Shown here piece after piece: positions 55,671-64,000 of a stretch of DNA of 64,000 nt. The first letter of the stretch is position 1. Each line of letters opens with the position of its first letter. The translations under genes and the position numbers were made by a program. The DNA lies in assembly GCF_001883705.2 (NCBI RefSeq), contig NZ_MDEQ02000013.1:186001-250000 (forward strand). Reading direction: 5' to 3'. The notes beneath the pieces are model-generated. The model saw nothing but the letters and a program-made list of their open reading frames with translations, was not told the DNA's origin and did not search any database. This DNA comes from Burkholderia catarinensis (GTDB lineage Bacteria; Pseudomonadota; Gammaproteobacteria; Burkholderiales; Burkholderiaceae).

Positions 55671-56801
55671 TTGAAACGAAAAACCCTTGCCCTTTCCATC
55701 GCGGCGGCTGGCCTGTGCGCCGGCACCCAGGCGCACGCGCAGTCGAGCGTGCAGCTCTACGGCCTGATGGACCTGAGCTTTCCGACCTACCGGACCCACG
55801 CCGACGCGAACGGCAAACACGTGATCGGGATGGGCAACGCAGGCGAGCCGTGGTTCAGCGGCAGCCGCTGGGGCCTGAAAGGCGCCGAAGACATCGGCGG
55901 CGGCACGAAGATCATCTTCCGCCTCGAAAGCGAATTCGTGGTCGCGAACGGCCAGATGGAAGACGAAGGCCAGATCTTCGACCGCGACGCGTGGGTCGGC
56001 GTCGAGGACGAACGTTTCGGCAAGCTGACAGCCGGCTTCCAGAACACGATCGCGCGCGACGCGGCGACGATCTACGGCGACGCATACGGCTCCGCGAAGC
56101 TGACGACCGAGGAAGGCGGCTGGACCAACTCGAACAACTTCAAGCAGATGATCTTCTACGCAGCCGGCCCGACCGGTACGCGCTACAACAACGGCATCGC
56201 GTGGAAGAAGCTGTTCAGCAACGGCATCTTCGCGAGCGCCGGCTACCAGTTCAGCAACTCGACCTCATTCGCGACCGGCTCCGCGTACCAGGCCGCGCTC
56301 GGTTACAACGGCGGGCCGTTCAACGTGTCGGGCTTCTACAACCACGTGAACCACAACGGCTTCAGGAACCAGACGTTCTCGGTGGGCGGCAACTACACGT
56401 TCAGCATCGTGCGCCTGAACGCCGGCTACTTCCGCTACAACGGCGACCAGGGCTCGCTCGGCCAGCGTCATGACGATTCGTGGACCGTGTCGGTGAAAGT
56501 CGCGCCGAAGGGCGCGCTCGACTACGAGCTCGGCTACCAGCAGATGCGCATCAAGAACGCCGCGAACAACGCCGACGGCTTCACGCCGAACGCGAACCTC
56601 GGCGCGTTCAGCCTGACCAACGGCGTCGCCAACGGCTTCAAGGAGACGCTGTACGGTTCGGTGTTCTATCACCTGAGCAAGCGCACCGAGCTGTACCTGG
56701 CCGGCGACTACATGAAGCTGCACGGCGGCTACACGGTGTCGTCGACGTTCGGCGCGAAGAACCAGCTCGAACTGACGACGGGCATCCGCACGCGTTTCTG
56801 A
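55671..56801 (+). CDS. Gram-negative porin
   Basis: 376-residue general porin of the Burkholderiales type: signal peptide KTLALSIAAAGLCAGTQAHA, then SSVQLYGLMDLSFPTY, many alternating beta-strands with WGLKGAEDIGGGTKIIFRLE and RDAWVGVEDERFGKLTAGFQ, and the terminal ELTTGIRTRF ending in Phe for outer-membrane insertion. The start is a TTG at 55671, chosen because GGAGGAG stands at the right distance and the signal peptide begins there. Coupling with the preceding two-component system suggests regulated uptake. Confidence 0.9.
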   Translation: MKRKTLALSIAAAGLCAGTQAHAQSSVQLYGLMDLSFPTYRTHADANGKHVIGMGNAGEPWFSGSRWGLKGAEDIGGGTKIIFRLESEFVVANGQMEDEGQIFDRDAWVGVEDERFGKLTAGFQNTIARDAATIYGDAYGSAKLTTEEGGWTNSNNFKQMIFYAAGPTGTRYNNGIAWKKLFSNGIFASAGYQFSNSTSFATGSAYQAALGYNGGPFNVSGFYNHVNHNGFRNQTFSVGGNYTFSIVRLNAGYFRYNGDQGSLGQRHDDSWTVSVKVAPKGALDYELGYQQMRIKNAANNADGFTPNANLGAFSLTNGVANGFKETLYGSVFYHLSKRTELYLAGDYMKLHGGYTVSSTFGAKNQLELTTGIRTRF

Positions 56802-57150
56802 CCTCGGGTACAGCCATCCGGGCGGGGCCCATCGGGCCCCGCCATTCCCTCTGTCCGGGACTCTCCATGCGGGCACGCCGGCGCTTTGCGCCGACCGTGC
56901 CCTTTTTTTCGTCCTTTCCGGGGCGCCCCGCGATGCCCGGAACCCGGCCGCCGGCCGGCCGTGCGAGAACCGGCCCGAAGCCGCTTGCGGCCCGCCGGGC
57001 GGGCGATCGCGGCCGATGCACGCACGCTCGGCTCGCATCGGCGCTTGACCTGCGCCGACCGACTCGCTAGCGTTTCGGGTTTGCCCGGGCGGCCATTGCC
57101 GCCGGTGCCGTGAGCGCGCCCGACGTCCTGGCGCGCGCGGCCGGGCTCCG
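56802..57150. other. Intergenic region before the type III R-M genes
   Basis: 349 bases between the porin and mod. It opens with a perfect 10-bp hairpin (56821-56843, arms GGCGGGGCCC / GGGCCCCGCC) about 20 bases after the porin stop, which may terminate or stabilise that transcript; it lacks a proper T-run. The rest is GC-rich and shows no gene or clear promoter. Confidence 0.5.
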
Positions 57151-59169
57151 ATGGAAAAGACGATGCAGAAACTCGATGCGGCCAGCCCGCAGGCGATGTC
57201 GACGGATTTCACCGCCGACAACGTCGCGCGCCTGAAGGCGCTGTTCCCCGAACTCGTGACCGAAGGCCCCGGCGGCGCGTCGGTCGACGTCGACGTGCTG
57301 AAGGCGCTGATCGGCGAGCGCACGGTCGGCGACGCCGACGAGCGCTACGGCTTCCACTGGCACGGCAAGCGCAGCGCGCGCCAGGCCGCGCTCACGCCGT
57401 CGACGGGCACGCTGCGGCCCTGCCCCGACGACAGCGTCGCGTGGGACGACACGCGCCATCTCGTGATCGAGGGCGACAACCTCGACGTGATGAAGCTGCT
57501 GCACAAGAGCTACGCGGGCAAGGTGAAGCTCGTCTATATCGACCCGCCGTACAACACCGGCAGCGATTTCGTCTATCCGGACGACTTCAGCGACAGCATC
57601 CGCCACTACCTGGCGATGACCGGGCAGACCCAGGGCGGCGTGAAGCGCAGCACCAACACCGAGGCGAACGGCCGGTTCCACACCGACTGGCTGAACATGA
57701 TGTATCCGCGCCTGAAGCTCGCGCACGCGCTGCTGTCCGACGAAGGGCTGATCGCCGTGCACATCGACGAGCACGAAGTGCATGCGCTGGTGCTGATGCT
57801 GCGCGAGATCTTCGGCGAGGAGAACGAGCTCGGCGTGGCCGTGTGGGACAAGCGCAACCCGAAGGGCGACGCGCGCGGCGTCGCGTACCAGCACGAATCG
57901 CTGGTGCTGTTCGCGCGCAACGCCGAGACGCTGCTCGAACAGGCGCCGCTCAAGCGCCCGAAGCGCAATGCGCAGCGCATGCTCGACGCCGCGCGCGACG
58001 CCGTGTACCGTAGCGGCAACCCGAAGGACGCGCAGAAAGCGTACCGCGCGTGGATGAAGGCGCAGACCAACCTGTCGGGCGGCGAGGTGATGTACGACCG
58101 GCTGTCGGAAGAAGGCCGCGTGTACCGCCTCGTGTCGATGGCCTGGCCGAACAAGAAGAAGGCGCCGGAAGAGTATTTCACGCCGCTGATCCACCCGGTC
58201 ACCGGCAAGCCGTGCGCGATGCCGGCGCGCGGCTGGCGCAACCCGCCCGCGACGATGCAGGCGCTGATCGAGCGCGGCCAGATCGAATTCGGCGCGGATG
58301 AAAGCACGCAGCCGCAGCGGATCTACTACCTCGACGAGAACATGTACGAGAACGTGCCGTCGGTGCTGCCGTTCGCCGGCTCCGACGACGCGCTGCTGAA
58401 GACGCTCGGGATCCCGTTCGACCAGCCGAAGCCGGTCGACTTCGCGGCGGCCGTGATCGGCTGGTGCACGCGCGGCGACGACATCGTGCTCGACTGCTTC
58501 GCGGGCTCCGGCTCGACCGGCCACGCGGTGATGCAGGTGAACGCGACCGACGGCGGCGCGCGCCGCTACGTGCTCGTGCAACTGCCCGAAGCGCTCGACC
58601 GCCGCGACAAGACGCAGCAGGGCGCGGCCGATTTCTGCACGAAGCTGAAAAAGCCCGCGACCCTCGCCGAAATCACCAAGGAACGCCTGCGCCGCGCCGC
58701 GCAGCAGGTCGCGCGCGACTATCCGGAAAGCTATGGCGACCTCGGCTTCCGCGTGTACCGGCTCGACACGACCAACGTGATCGAGTGGGACCCGCGCCGC
58801 GACGATTTCGACCACGCCCTCTTCGCCTCCGTCGAGCACGTGAAGACCGGCCGCACCGAGGACGACCTGCTCGCCGAGCTGACGCTGAAGCTCGGCCTCG
58901 ACCTGTGCACGCCGGTCGAGCATCACACGGTGGCGGGCAAGACCGTGCACCTGATCGGGCGCTCGATCGTCGCGTGCTTCGACGCGCGCATCTCGCGCGA
59001 CGACGCGGGCCCGCTCGCCGACGGCATCGTCGCGCTGCTCGACGCGAGCGGCGCGACGCGCGACGTCACGTGCCTGTTCCGCGACAGCGGCTTCGTCGAC
59101 GACGTCGCGAAGCTCAATCTCGCCGCGCTGCTCGAACAGCACGGCGTGAAGCGCGTGCGGAGCCTGTGA
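57151..59169 (+). CDS. mod: Type III DNA methyltransferase (Mod)
   Basis: 672-residue adenine methyltransferase of the beta class, with the order seen in type III Mod proteins: DPPYNTG catalytic motif at residue 131, then the central target-recognition region, then the SAM-binding FAGSGSTGHAV at about residue 450. It marks one strand of a short asymmetric site. From memory, a related type III enzyme of B. cenocepacia and B. pseudomallei modifies CACAG; the target here is therefore a guess. Its stop overlaps the Res start by one base (TGATG). Confidence 0.92.
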   Translation: MEKTMQKLDAASPQAMSTDFTADNVARLKALFPELVTEGPGGASVDVDVLKALIGERTVGDADERYGFHWHGKRSARQAALTPSTGTLRPCPDDSVAWDDTRHLVIEGDNLDVMKLLHKSYAGKVKLVYIDPPYNTGSDFVYPDDFSDSIRHYLAMTGQTQGGVKRSTNTEANGRFHTDWLNMMYPRLKLAHALLSDEGLIAVHIDEHEVHALVLMLREIFGEENELGVAVWDKRNPKGDARGVAYQHESLVLFARNAETLLEQAPLKRPKRNAQRMLDAARDAVYRSGNPKDAQKAYRAWMKAQTNLSGGEVMYDRLSEEGRVYRLVSMAWPNKKKAPEEYFTPLIHPVTGKPCAMPARGWRNPPATMQALIERGQIEFGADESTQPQRIYYLDENMYENVPSVLPFAGSDDALLKTLGIPFDQPKPVDFAAAVIGWCTRGDDIVLDCFAGSGSTGHAVMQVNATDGGARRYVLVQLPEALDRRDKTQQGAADFCTKLKKPATLAEITKERLRRAAQQVARDYPESYGDLGFRVYRLDTTNVIEWDPRRDDFDHALFASVEHVKTGRTEDDLLAELTLKLGLDLCTPVEHHTVAGKTVHLIGRSIVACFDARISRDDAGPLADGIVALLDASGATRDVTCLFRDSGFVDDVAKLNLAALLEQHGVKRVRSL

Positions 59170-62100
59170 TGCGGCTGCATTTCGAAGCGGATCTCGACTA
59201 CCAGCGCGACGCGATCGACGCCGTCTGCGACCTGTTTCGCGGCCAGGAATCGTATCGCGGCGACTTCAGCGTGCTCGCGAACGCCGCGCCCGGCACCACG
59301 GCCGCAGCTCAAGGCTCGCTCGGCTTCGCGGTGTCGGAACAGGGCGTCGGCAATCGGCTGTCGCTGACCGACGACGCGCTCGCGCGCAATCTTGCCGACG
59401 TGCAGCTGCGCGGCGGGCTGCCGCCGTCCGGCCTGCCCGGCTCGCGCGACTTCACCGTCGAGATGGAAACCGGCACCGGCAAGACCTACGTGTACCTGCG
59501 CACGATCTTCGAGCTGAACCGCCGTTACGGCTTCACGAAGTTCGTGATCGTCGTGCCGTCGATCGCGATCAAGGAAGGCGTGCACAAGACGCTCGCGATC
59601 ACCGAGGACCATTTCCGCGCGCTTTATGCGGGCGTGCCGTACGACTACTTCCTGTACGACTCCGCGAAGCTCGGCCAGGTGCGCCACTTCGCGGCGAGCG
59701 CGGCGATCCAGGTGATGGTGATGACGGTTGCCGCGATCAACAAGAAGGAAATCAACAACCTCTACAAGGACAGCGAGAAGACCGGCGGCGAAAAGCCGAT
59801 CGACCTGATCCGCGCGACGCGGCCGATCGTGATCGTCGACGAGCCGCAGAGCGTCGACGGCGGGCTCGAAGGCCGCGGCCGTGAAGCGCTCGCCGCGATG
59901 GCGCCGCTCTGCACGCTGCGCTATTCGGCCACGCACGCCGACCGTCACCACATGGTGTACCGGCTCGATGCGGTCGACGCGTACGAGCGCAAGCTCGTCA
60001 AGCAGATCGAGATCGCGTCGGCGATCGTCGAGGATGCGCACAACAAGCCGTACGTGCGGCTCGTCGGCGTGTCGAACCGGCGCGGCGCGATCAGCGCGCG
60101 CGTCGAGCTCGACGTCGCGACGGCGGCCGGCGTGAAGCGCCAGATCGTGTCGGCCACCGACGGCGACGATCTCGAACGCCTGACCAGGCGTGCGCTGTAC
60201 GCGGGGCTGCGGGTCGGCGAGGTCCACGCGGTGAAGGGTGCCGAATACGTCGAGCTGCGCCATCCGGAGGGCGAGGCGTTCCTGTCGCTCGGCGAGGCAT
60301 TCGGCGACATCGACACGCTCGCCGTGCAGCGCGAGATGATCCGCCGCACGATCCGTGAGCACCTCGACAAGGAGCTGCGCCTCGCCGAACGCGGCGTGAA
60401 GGTGCTGTCGCTGTTCTTCGTCGATTCGGTCGAGCGCTACCGCCGGTACGACGAGAACGGGATGCCCGTGAAGGGCGACTACGCGCTGATCTTCGAAGAG
60501 GAATATGCACGTGCGGCGCGCGTGCCGGCCTACCGCGCGCTGTTCGACGGCGTCGACGTGGCGCTGGAAGTCGGGCGCGCGCACAACGGCTACTTCTCGA
60601 TCGACCGCAAGGGCGGCTGGACCGACACGAGCGAAAGCAGCGCCGCGGCCCGCGAGAACGCGGAGCGCGCATACGGCCTCATCATGCGCGAGAAGGAAGC
60701 GCTGCTGTCGTTCGACACGCCGCTGAAGTTCATCTTCTCGCACTCGGCGCTGAAGGAAGGCTGGGACAACCCGAACGTGTTCCAGATCTGCACGCTGCGC
60801 GACATCCAGACCGAACGCGAGCGTCGCCAGACGCTCGGCCGCGGGCTGCGCCTCGCCGTCGACCAGGACGGCGAACGCGTGCGCGACGCGGGCGTGAACA
60901 CGCTCACCGTGATCGCGACCGAGCGCTACGAGTCGTTCGCGGAAAACCTGCAGAAGGAAATCGAGGCCGATACGGGCATCCGTTTCGGGATCGTCGAGGA
61001 ACACCAGTTCGCGGCGCTGCCCGTGCAGGAAGGCGACGGGCCCGCGCATGCGCTCGGCACCGAGCTGTCGCGCGTGCTGTGGACCCATCTGCATGAGCAG
61101 GGCTACGTCGACGCACAGGGCAAGGTGCTCGACCGGCTGAAGGATGCGCTGCGCCAGAGCGCGCTCGTGCTGCCGGATGCGTTCGAGATGCTGCGCGCGT
61201 CGATCGTCGCGACGCTGCGCAAGCTGTCCGGCCGCTTCGCGGTGCGCAACGCGGACGAGCGTCGCGCGATCGCATTGCGGCGCGATGCGTCGGGCAAGGC
61301 CGTCGTGTTCGGCGAGGATTTCCGCGCGCTGTGGGACCGTATCCGACATCGCACCGTGTACCGCGTCGAATTCGACAACGCGAAGCTCGTGCGCGACTGC
61401 GCGGCCGCGTTGCACGACGCGCCGGATATCGCGCGCGCACGGCTGCAGTGGCGCAAGGCCGAGATCGACATCGGCAAGGCCGGCATCGAGGCGATCGAGG
61501 TGGCCGGCGCCGGCACGGTGCTGATCGACGAAGGCGAGTTGCCGCTGCCCGACCTGCTCACCGAGCTGCAGGACCGCACGCAGCTCACGCGCCGTTCGCT
61601 CGCGACGATCCTGGCCGACAGCGGCCGGCTCGACGATTTCCGCGTGAACCCGCAGCAGTTCATCGCGGTCGCGGCCGACGCGATCAACCGCTGCAAGCGG
61701 CTCGCGCTCGTCGCGGGCATCGCGTACCGCAAGCTCGGCGAGCGCCACGTGCATACGCTCGAATCGTTCGAGAGCGAGGCGCTGACCGGCTATCTGCGCA
61801 ACCTGCGGCCCGATGCACGGAAGTCGATCCACGAAGCGGTCGTGTGCGAGACGGACGCGGAGCGCGCGTTCGCCGATGCGCTCGAAGCGCACGACGGCGT
61901 GAAGCTGTACGCGAAGCTGCCCGCGTGGTTCCGCGTGCCGACGCCGCTCGGCAGCTATCACCCGGACTGGGCCGTGCTCGCGGAACAGGACGGCGGCGAG
62001 CGGCTGTACTTCGTCGTCGATACGCCGAATGCGGACGGCAACGTGCCGAGCGAGCACGAGCGCGCGAAGCTCGCGTGCGGCGAAGCGCATTTCCGTGCGC

Positions 62101-62195
62101 TGGTGGACGGCGACGGTGCGGCGCGCTTCGTGCGCGTCAGGCAGGCGGACGCGTTGTTCGAACCCGCGGCGCCGCTGGCGGGCGCCGGGCGCTGA
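59169..62195 (+). CDS. res: Type III restriction enzyme Res subunit with altered nuclease motif
   Basis: 1008-residue helicase-nuclease subunit. The SF2 motor is complete by eye: motif I METGTGKTYV (Lys105), motif II DEPQ at Asp224, motif III SAT, and the later QTLGRGLRLAVDQ (motif VI). The C-terminal PD-(D/E)xK nuclease normally reads PD ... (E)TK; here Asp933 of HPDWAVL is kept, but the second half is VVDTPN (Asp951-Thr-Pro953), with proline in place of the catalytic lysine. Cleavage is therefore probably lost while ATP-driven movement may remain. A terminator follows. Confidence 0.9.
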   Translation: MRLHFEADLDYQRDAIDAVCDLFRGQESYRGDFSVLANAAPGTTAAAQGSLGFAVSEQGVGNRLSLTDDALARNLADVQLRGGLPPSGLPGSRDFTVEMETGTGKTYVYLRTIFELNRRYGFTKFVIVVPSIAIKEGVHKTLAITEDHFRALYAGVPYDYFLYDSAKLGQVRHFAASAAIQVMVMTVAAINKKEINNLYKDSEKTGGEKPIDLIRATRPIVIVDEPQSVDGGLEGRGREALAAMAPLCTLRYSATHADRHHMVYRLDAVDAYERKLVKQIEIASAIVEDAHNKPYVRLVGVSNRRGAISARVELDVATAAGVKRQIVSATDGDDLERLTRRALYAGLRVGEVHAVKGAEYVELRHPEGEAFLSLGEAFGDIDTLAVQREMIRRTIREHLDKELRLAERGVKVLSLFFVDSVERYRRYDENGMPVKGDYALIFEEEYARAARVPAYRALFDGVDVALEVGRAHNGYFSIDRKGGWTDTSESSAAARENAERAYGLIMREKEALLSFDTPLKFIFSHSALKEGWDNPNVFQICTLRDIQTERERRQTLGRGLRLAVDQDGERVRDAGVNTLTVIATERYESFAENLQKEIEADTGIRFGIVEEHQFAALPVQEGDGPAHALGTELSRVLWTHLHEQGYVDAQGKVLDRLKDALRQSALVLPDAFEMLRASIVATLRKLSGRFAVRNADERRAIALRRDASGKAVVFGEDFRALWDRIRHRTVYRVEFDNAKLVRDCAAALHDAPDIARARLQWRKAEIDIGKAGIEAIEVAGAGTVLIDEGELPLPDLLTELQDRTQLTRRSLATILADSGRLDDFRVNPQQFIAVAADAINRCKRLALVAGIAYRKLGERHVHTLESFESEALTGYLRNLRPDARKSIHEAVVCETDAERAFADALEAHDGVKLYAKLPAWFRVPTPLGSYHPDWAVLAEQDGGERLYFVVDTPNADGNVPSEHERAKLACGEAHFRALVDGDGAARFVRVRQADALFEPAAPLAGAGR

Positions 62196-62200
62196 AACGA

Positions 62201-62225
62201 AGGGCGGCGAGAGCCGCCCTTTTTT
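62201..62225 (+). terminator. Rho-independent terminator after res
   Basis: Stem AGGGCGGC / GCCGCCCT with a GAGA loop (62201-62220) and a T-run directly after, six bases past the res stop. Efficient by appearance. Confidence 0.9.
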
Positions 62226-62406
62226 CATCGGCCTTGATCGATCGTGCCGGGACCCTCGCGACGGCCGCTCCACGCGTCGGTTTCCCGTCTATCGTCCGCA
62301 TGAAAGCGATTCGTATTCCCGCGCGTTCGCTGCGCGGTTACCGCTGGTTGCAAATCGGGTCGGCACGATGTTTTCGCGCGACGGCGGGCGTTGCGTTGCC
62401 GCGATA

Positions 62407-62430
62407 AAAAAGGGCGCCGGAGCGCCCTTT
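62407..62430 (-). terminator. Rho-independent terminator for the leftward Gly/His-rich gene
   Basis: Stem AAAGGGCGC / GCGCCCTTT (62409-62417 and 62422-62430) with a four-base loop. Leftward it is followed by TTTTTT (the complement of the A-run at 62406-62411). It lies about 20 bases after the stop of the gene at 62452. Confidence 0.9.
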
Positions 62431-62451
62431 CGTCGCCTACATGCACCGTGC

Positions 62452-62808
62452 TTACAGCGTGCGGCCGAATGCGTTGTGATGCGAATGATGCGTGGACGTC
62501 GACGCATGCGCGGTATGGCCATGCGCGTGCGTGTGACCGCGGCCCGGCTGCGCGCCTGCGCGATCGGCGATCGTATCGGAGCGGTCGGCTGCGCGCGACA
62601 GGCCCTTGTCGCGGTCGCCCGAGCGGAAGCCGTTCGAGTTGCTCAGCGCCTGACCGCTCATATGGCCGCCTGACATGCCGCCGGAACCGCCTGCGCCATG
62701 ACCGCCACCGTTGCCGCCGCCATTACCGCCGGCGGCCGCATACGCGGAAGCCGTGCCCAGCGCGAGCAGCGCGGCCGTCAGTACGGACAGATATCGTTGA
62801 TGTTTCAT
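62452..62808 (-). CDS. Secreted Gly/His-rich protein of unknown function
   Basis: 118-residue protein. A signal peptide (SVLTAALLALGTASAYAA) is followed by a Gly/Asn-rich stretch (residues 27-52), a middle segment SGDRDKGLSRAADRSDTIAD and a His-rich C-terminus (HTHAHGHTAH ... HHSHHNAFG). The His clusters suggest possible metal binding. I recognise no family. It is followed by a strong terminator, and the ribosome-binding site GGGAGCACAAG precedes the start. Confidence 0.75.
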   Translation of the reverse strand: MKHQRYLSVLTAALLALGTASAYAAAGGNGGGNGGGHGAGGSGGMSGGHMSGQALSNSNGFRSGDRDKGLSRAADRSDTIADRAGAQPGRGHTHAHGHTAHASTSTHHSHHNAFGRTL

Positions 62809-62998
62809 CTTGTGCTCCCTGGAGCGCGTTCGTGTGACTGCATTCTATGAACGCGCGAAATTCGCGCCACACGACGTTGTAAATGATCGTAACGATGCGC
62901 GCGGCGCGCATTCGTCGGATCAATCCGGGTCATGCCTGAACGGGGGGAACGAAGCAAGCGGGTGCGGCGCCGCAGCACCGCCCCGGTGATGATGGCGC

Positions 62999-63253
62999 TT
63001 ACTGCGCCGGCTGCATGCCCTGCGCGGCGGCCTTGTGCTGCGCGGCCTGCTCTTGCGCTTGTTTCTTCGCCATGTGGTGGCCGACGATACAGCCGCCGAC
63101 CGCGCCGACGACGGCGTGGTGCCCGGCGTAGTGGCCGGCAACACCGCCGACCACCGCGCCCTTCATGCAGCCCGCCGCGTGCGCGCTGCCGATCGTTGCG
63201 AGCGCAACGATGGCGGCGGTGGCGCAGATTCTGACGTGTCGATCGAGCATCAT
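62999..63253 (-). CDS. Small glycine-zipper protein, exported
   Basis: 84-residue protein: a signal peptide (ICATAAIVALATIGSAHAAG) then a glycine-zipper-like hydrophobic repeat (GAVVGGVAGHYAGHHAVVGA, VGGCIVGHHMAKKQAQ) typical of small outer-membrane-associated proteins, and a Gln/Ala-rich tail. The start at 63253 has GAGGAG upstream. The two cysteines flank the zipper (residues 29 and 55). Function unknown; related small proteins associate with the envelope. Confidence 0.78.
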   Translation of the reverse strand: MMLDRHVRICATAAIVALATIGSAHAAGCMKGAVVGGVAGHYAGHHAVVGAVGGCIVGHHMAKKQAQEQAAQHKAAAQGMQPAQ

Positions 63254-63290
63254 GCGATCACTCTCCTCTTGTCGTGATCAGTCGAACCGC

Positions 63291-63596
63291 TTAATGCCAG
63301 CGGTCGCCCCGCCAGTCGCCGCGATCGCGCCACTCGTGCTCGCGCCATTCACGGCGGCGCCACTCGTGTTCGCGCCATTCGCGCCGACGCCAGCCGTCGT
63401 CGCGCCAACCGTCGTCGCGATAGCCGACCGGCGCGTACATGACGGGCGGAGGCGGAGCGACGTAGACAGGCTCCGGCGCCGCGTAGACGCCCGGCACGCC
63501 GATGCCGACCGACAGGTCGACGTGGGCCGATGCGACGCCCGAGGCTACCAGCGCCGCTACACCGAGAACTGCACCGAGAATAAGTTTCTTGCTCAT
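63291..63596 (-). CDS. Exported protein with tandem Trp/Arg-rich C-terminal repeats
   Basis: 101-residue protein: signal peptide (LGAVLGVAALVASGVASA), a Pro/Val-rich middle (YAAPEPVYVAPPPPVMYAPV), then short tandem repeats: two RDDGW units followed by two RREWREHEW units and a degenerate end. The DNA repeats (period 30 bases) are nearly identical, so the array probably varies in copy number between strains. PXPPV...Arg/Trp-type small exported proteins are common in Burkholderia; the role is not known. Confidence 0.75.
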   Translation of the reverse strand: MSKKLILGAVLGVAALVASGVASAHVDLSVGIGVPGVYAAPEPVYVAPPPPVMYAPVGYRDDGWRDDGWRRREWREHEWRRREWREHEWRDRGDWRGDRWH

Positions 63597-63895
63597 CTCG
63601 CGACTCCCTGCACGTGTCGTGCTTCATGTGAATACGGTTCGGAGTCTAGGCACCGGACGCAGACACAGGTGAAACGGGTATGCGAGACCGGTAACGGACG
63701 TTTACGGCCGTCCGCAAAGCCTTGCTGGGCAAGGAAGAGGCGACCTTCTACGCACCGTTGCAACGGCACATCGGGTCGGTAAAAAAGGGATTTTCGGCAC
63801 GAAACCGGGCGATCGCGGGCAATCGGAGGGCGCCGATGTGCACGGAAAGCGGACCGCCCGCACCGTGTGCGAGCGGTTCGCAAGCGGTGCAGGCG
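63597..63895. other. Intergenic region before egtD
   Basis: About 300 bases without a supported gene; open frames here lack ribosome-binding sites. The promoter of the Trp/Arg-repeat gene should be near 63600-63680. Confidence 0.45.
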
Positions 63896-64000
63896 CTACG
63901 CGCGGATATCGTCGACGCTGCGCAGCCAGTGCACGCTGAACAGGTTGTCCGCGTCGGTCCACACCGTATCGGGCTCGAATCCTGCGCGGCGCGCGATCGC
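63896..64000 (-). CDS. L-histidine N-alpha-methyltransferase, C-terminal fragment (EgtD-like)
   Basis: The last 34 codons of a leftward gene cut by the window edge: translation gives AIARRAGFEPDTVWTDADNL, then FSVHWLRSVDDIRA and TAG at 63898-63896. The ending GFEP..VWTD....FSVHWL matches the C-terminus of EgtD-type methyltransferases, which make hercynine in ergothioneine biosynthesis. Only 34 residues are visible, so the call rests on this motif. Confidence 0.65.
   Translation of the reverse strand, partial: AIARRAGFEPDTVWTDADNLFSVHWLRSVDDIRA

Noticed and set aside
56821-56843. Rho-independent terminator after the porin gene
   Set aside because: The 10-bp stem is perfect, but no T-run follows on the + strand, so it was only mentioned in the intergenic entry.
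58923-62273. An 1116-codon open frame antisense to res
   Set aside because: It is a shadow frame; the sense strand has a full-length Res with identifiable motifs.
63593-63883. A 96-codon leftward open frame upstream of the Trp/Arg-repeat gene
   Set aside because: It is rich in Arg and Cys with no recognisable sequence and no start signals; it overlaps the expected promoter region.

Overview
The window is about 64 kb of high-GC (roughly 65-70%), densely coded DNA with strong third-position GC. The gene content points to a Burkholderia, probably of the Burkholderia cepacia complex, and probably chromosome 1 on the replichore close to oriC. That placement is my recollection of synteny (the gsp cluster, hupB, the fliL-R operon and a type III Mod/Res pair in one neighbourhood), not a search. 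No rRNA, tRNA, CRISPR array, prophage or insertion sequence was found.

Layout, left to right. 1-7.6 kb: a leftward branched-chain-amino-acid-type ABC operon (two ATPases, binding protein, two permeases) preceded by a GMC flavoprotein. 7.6-7.75 kb: a tandem palindromic repeat cluster. 7.9-11.8 kb: a LysR regulator, a CYTH-domain protein, and the phenylalanine hydroxylase genes phhA-phhB with a divergent Lrp/AsnC regulator. 11.9-14.2 kb: a two-component system. 14.4-23.2 kb: leftward genes for a SET-domain protein, an old-yellow-enzyme reductase, a class I amidotransferase with a Cys-rich MarR regulator, a YbdK-type ligase with a Kef-type antiporter, and MnmC. 23.6-25.9 kb: HU, a CobW-type GTPase and a lytic transglycosylase.

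26.3-38.0 kb holds a full type II secretion cluster: gspD-E-F, gspC on the opposite strand, then gspG-H-I-J-K-L-M-N. A small AT-rich islet with one tiny gene follows at about 38.0-38.6 kb. 38.7-43.2 kb carries efflux genes (outer-membrane factor, MarR regulator, EmrB-type MFS pump). 43.2-45.5 kb is a cidR-cidA-cidB-like unit. 45.8-50.3 kb is the flagellar export and switch operon fliL-M-N-O-P-Q-R. 50.4-56.8 kb is an NMT1/SsuA-type ABC importer followed by a TctE/TctD-like two-component system and a porin, which reads as one sensing and uptake module. 57.2-62.2 kb is a type III restriction-modification pair. 62.4-63.6 kb has three small secreted proteins, and the right edge cuts the 3' end of an egtD-like gene.

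The observations most worth following up are: the Res subunit whose nuclease motif has lost its catalytic lysine (PD...DTP instead of PD...ETK), suggesting a methylation-only type III system; an MnmC whose methyltransferase half has lost conserved motifs; a perfect 12-bp inverted repeat built from two facing DnaA-box-like sequences beside mnmC; the AT-rich islet with a textbook promoter and a 52-residue protein; a palindrome-rich insertion in the gspI leader; and a MarR regulator with a C-terminal four-cysteine cluster.
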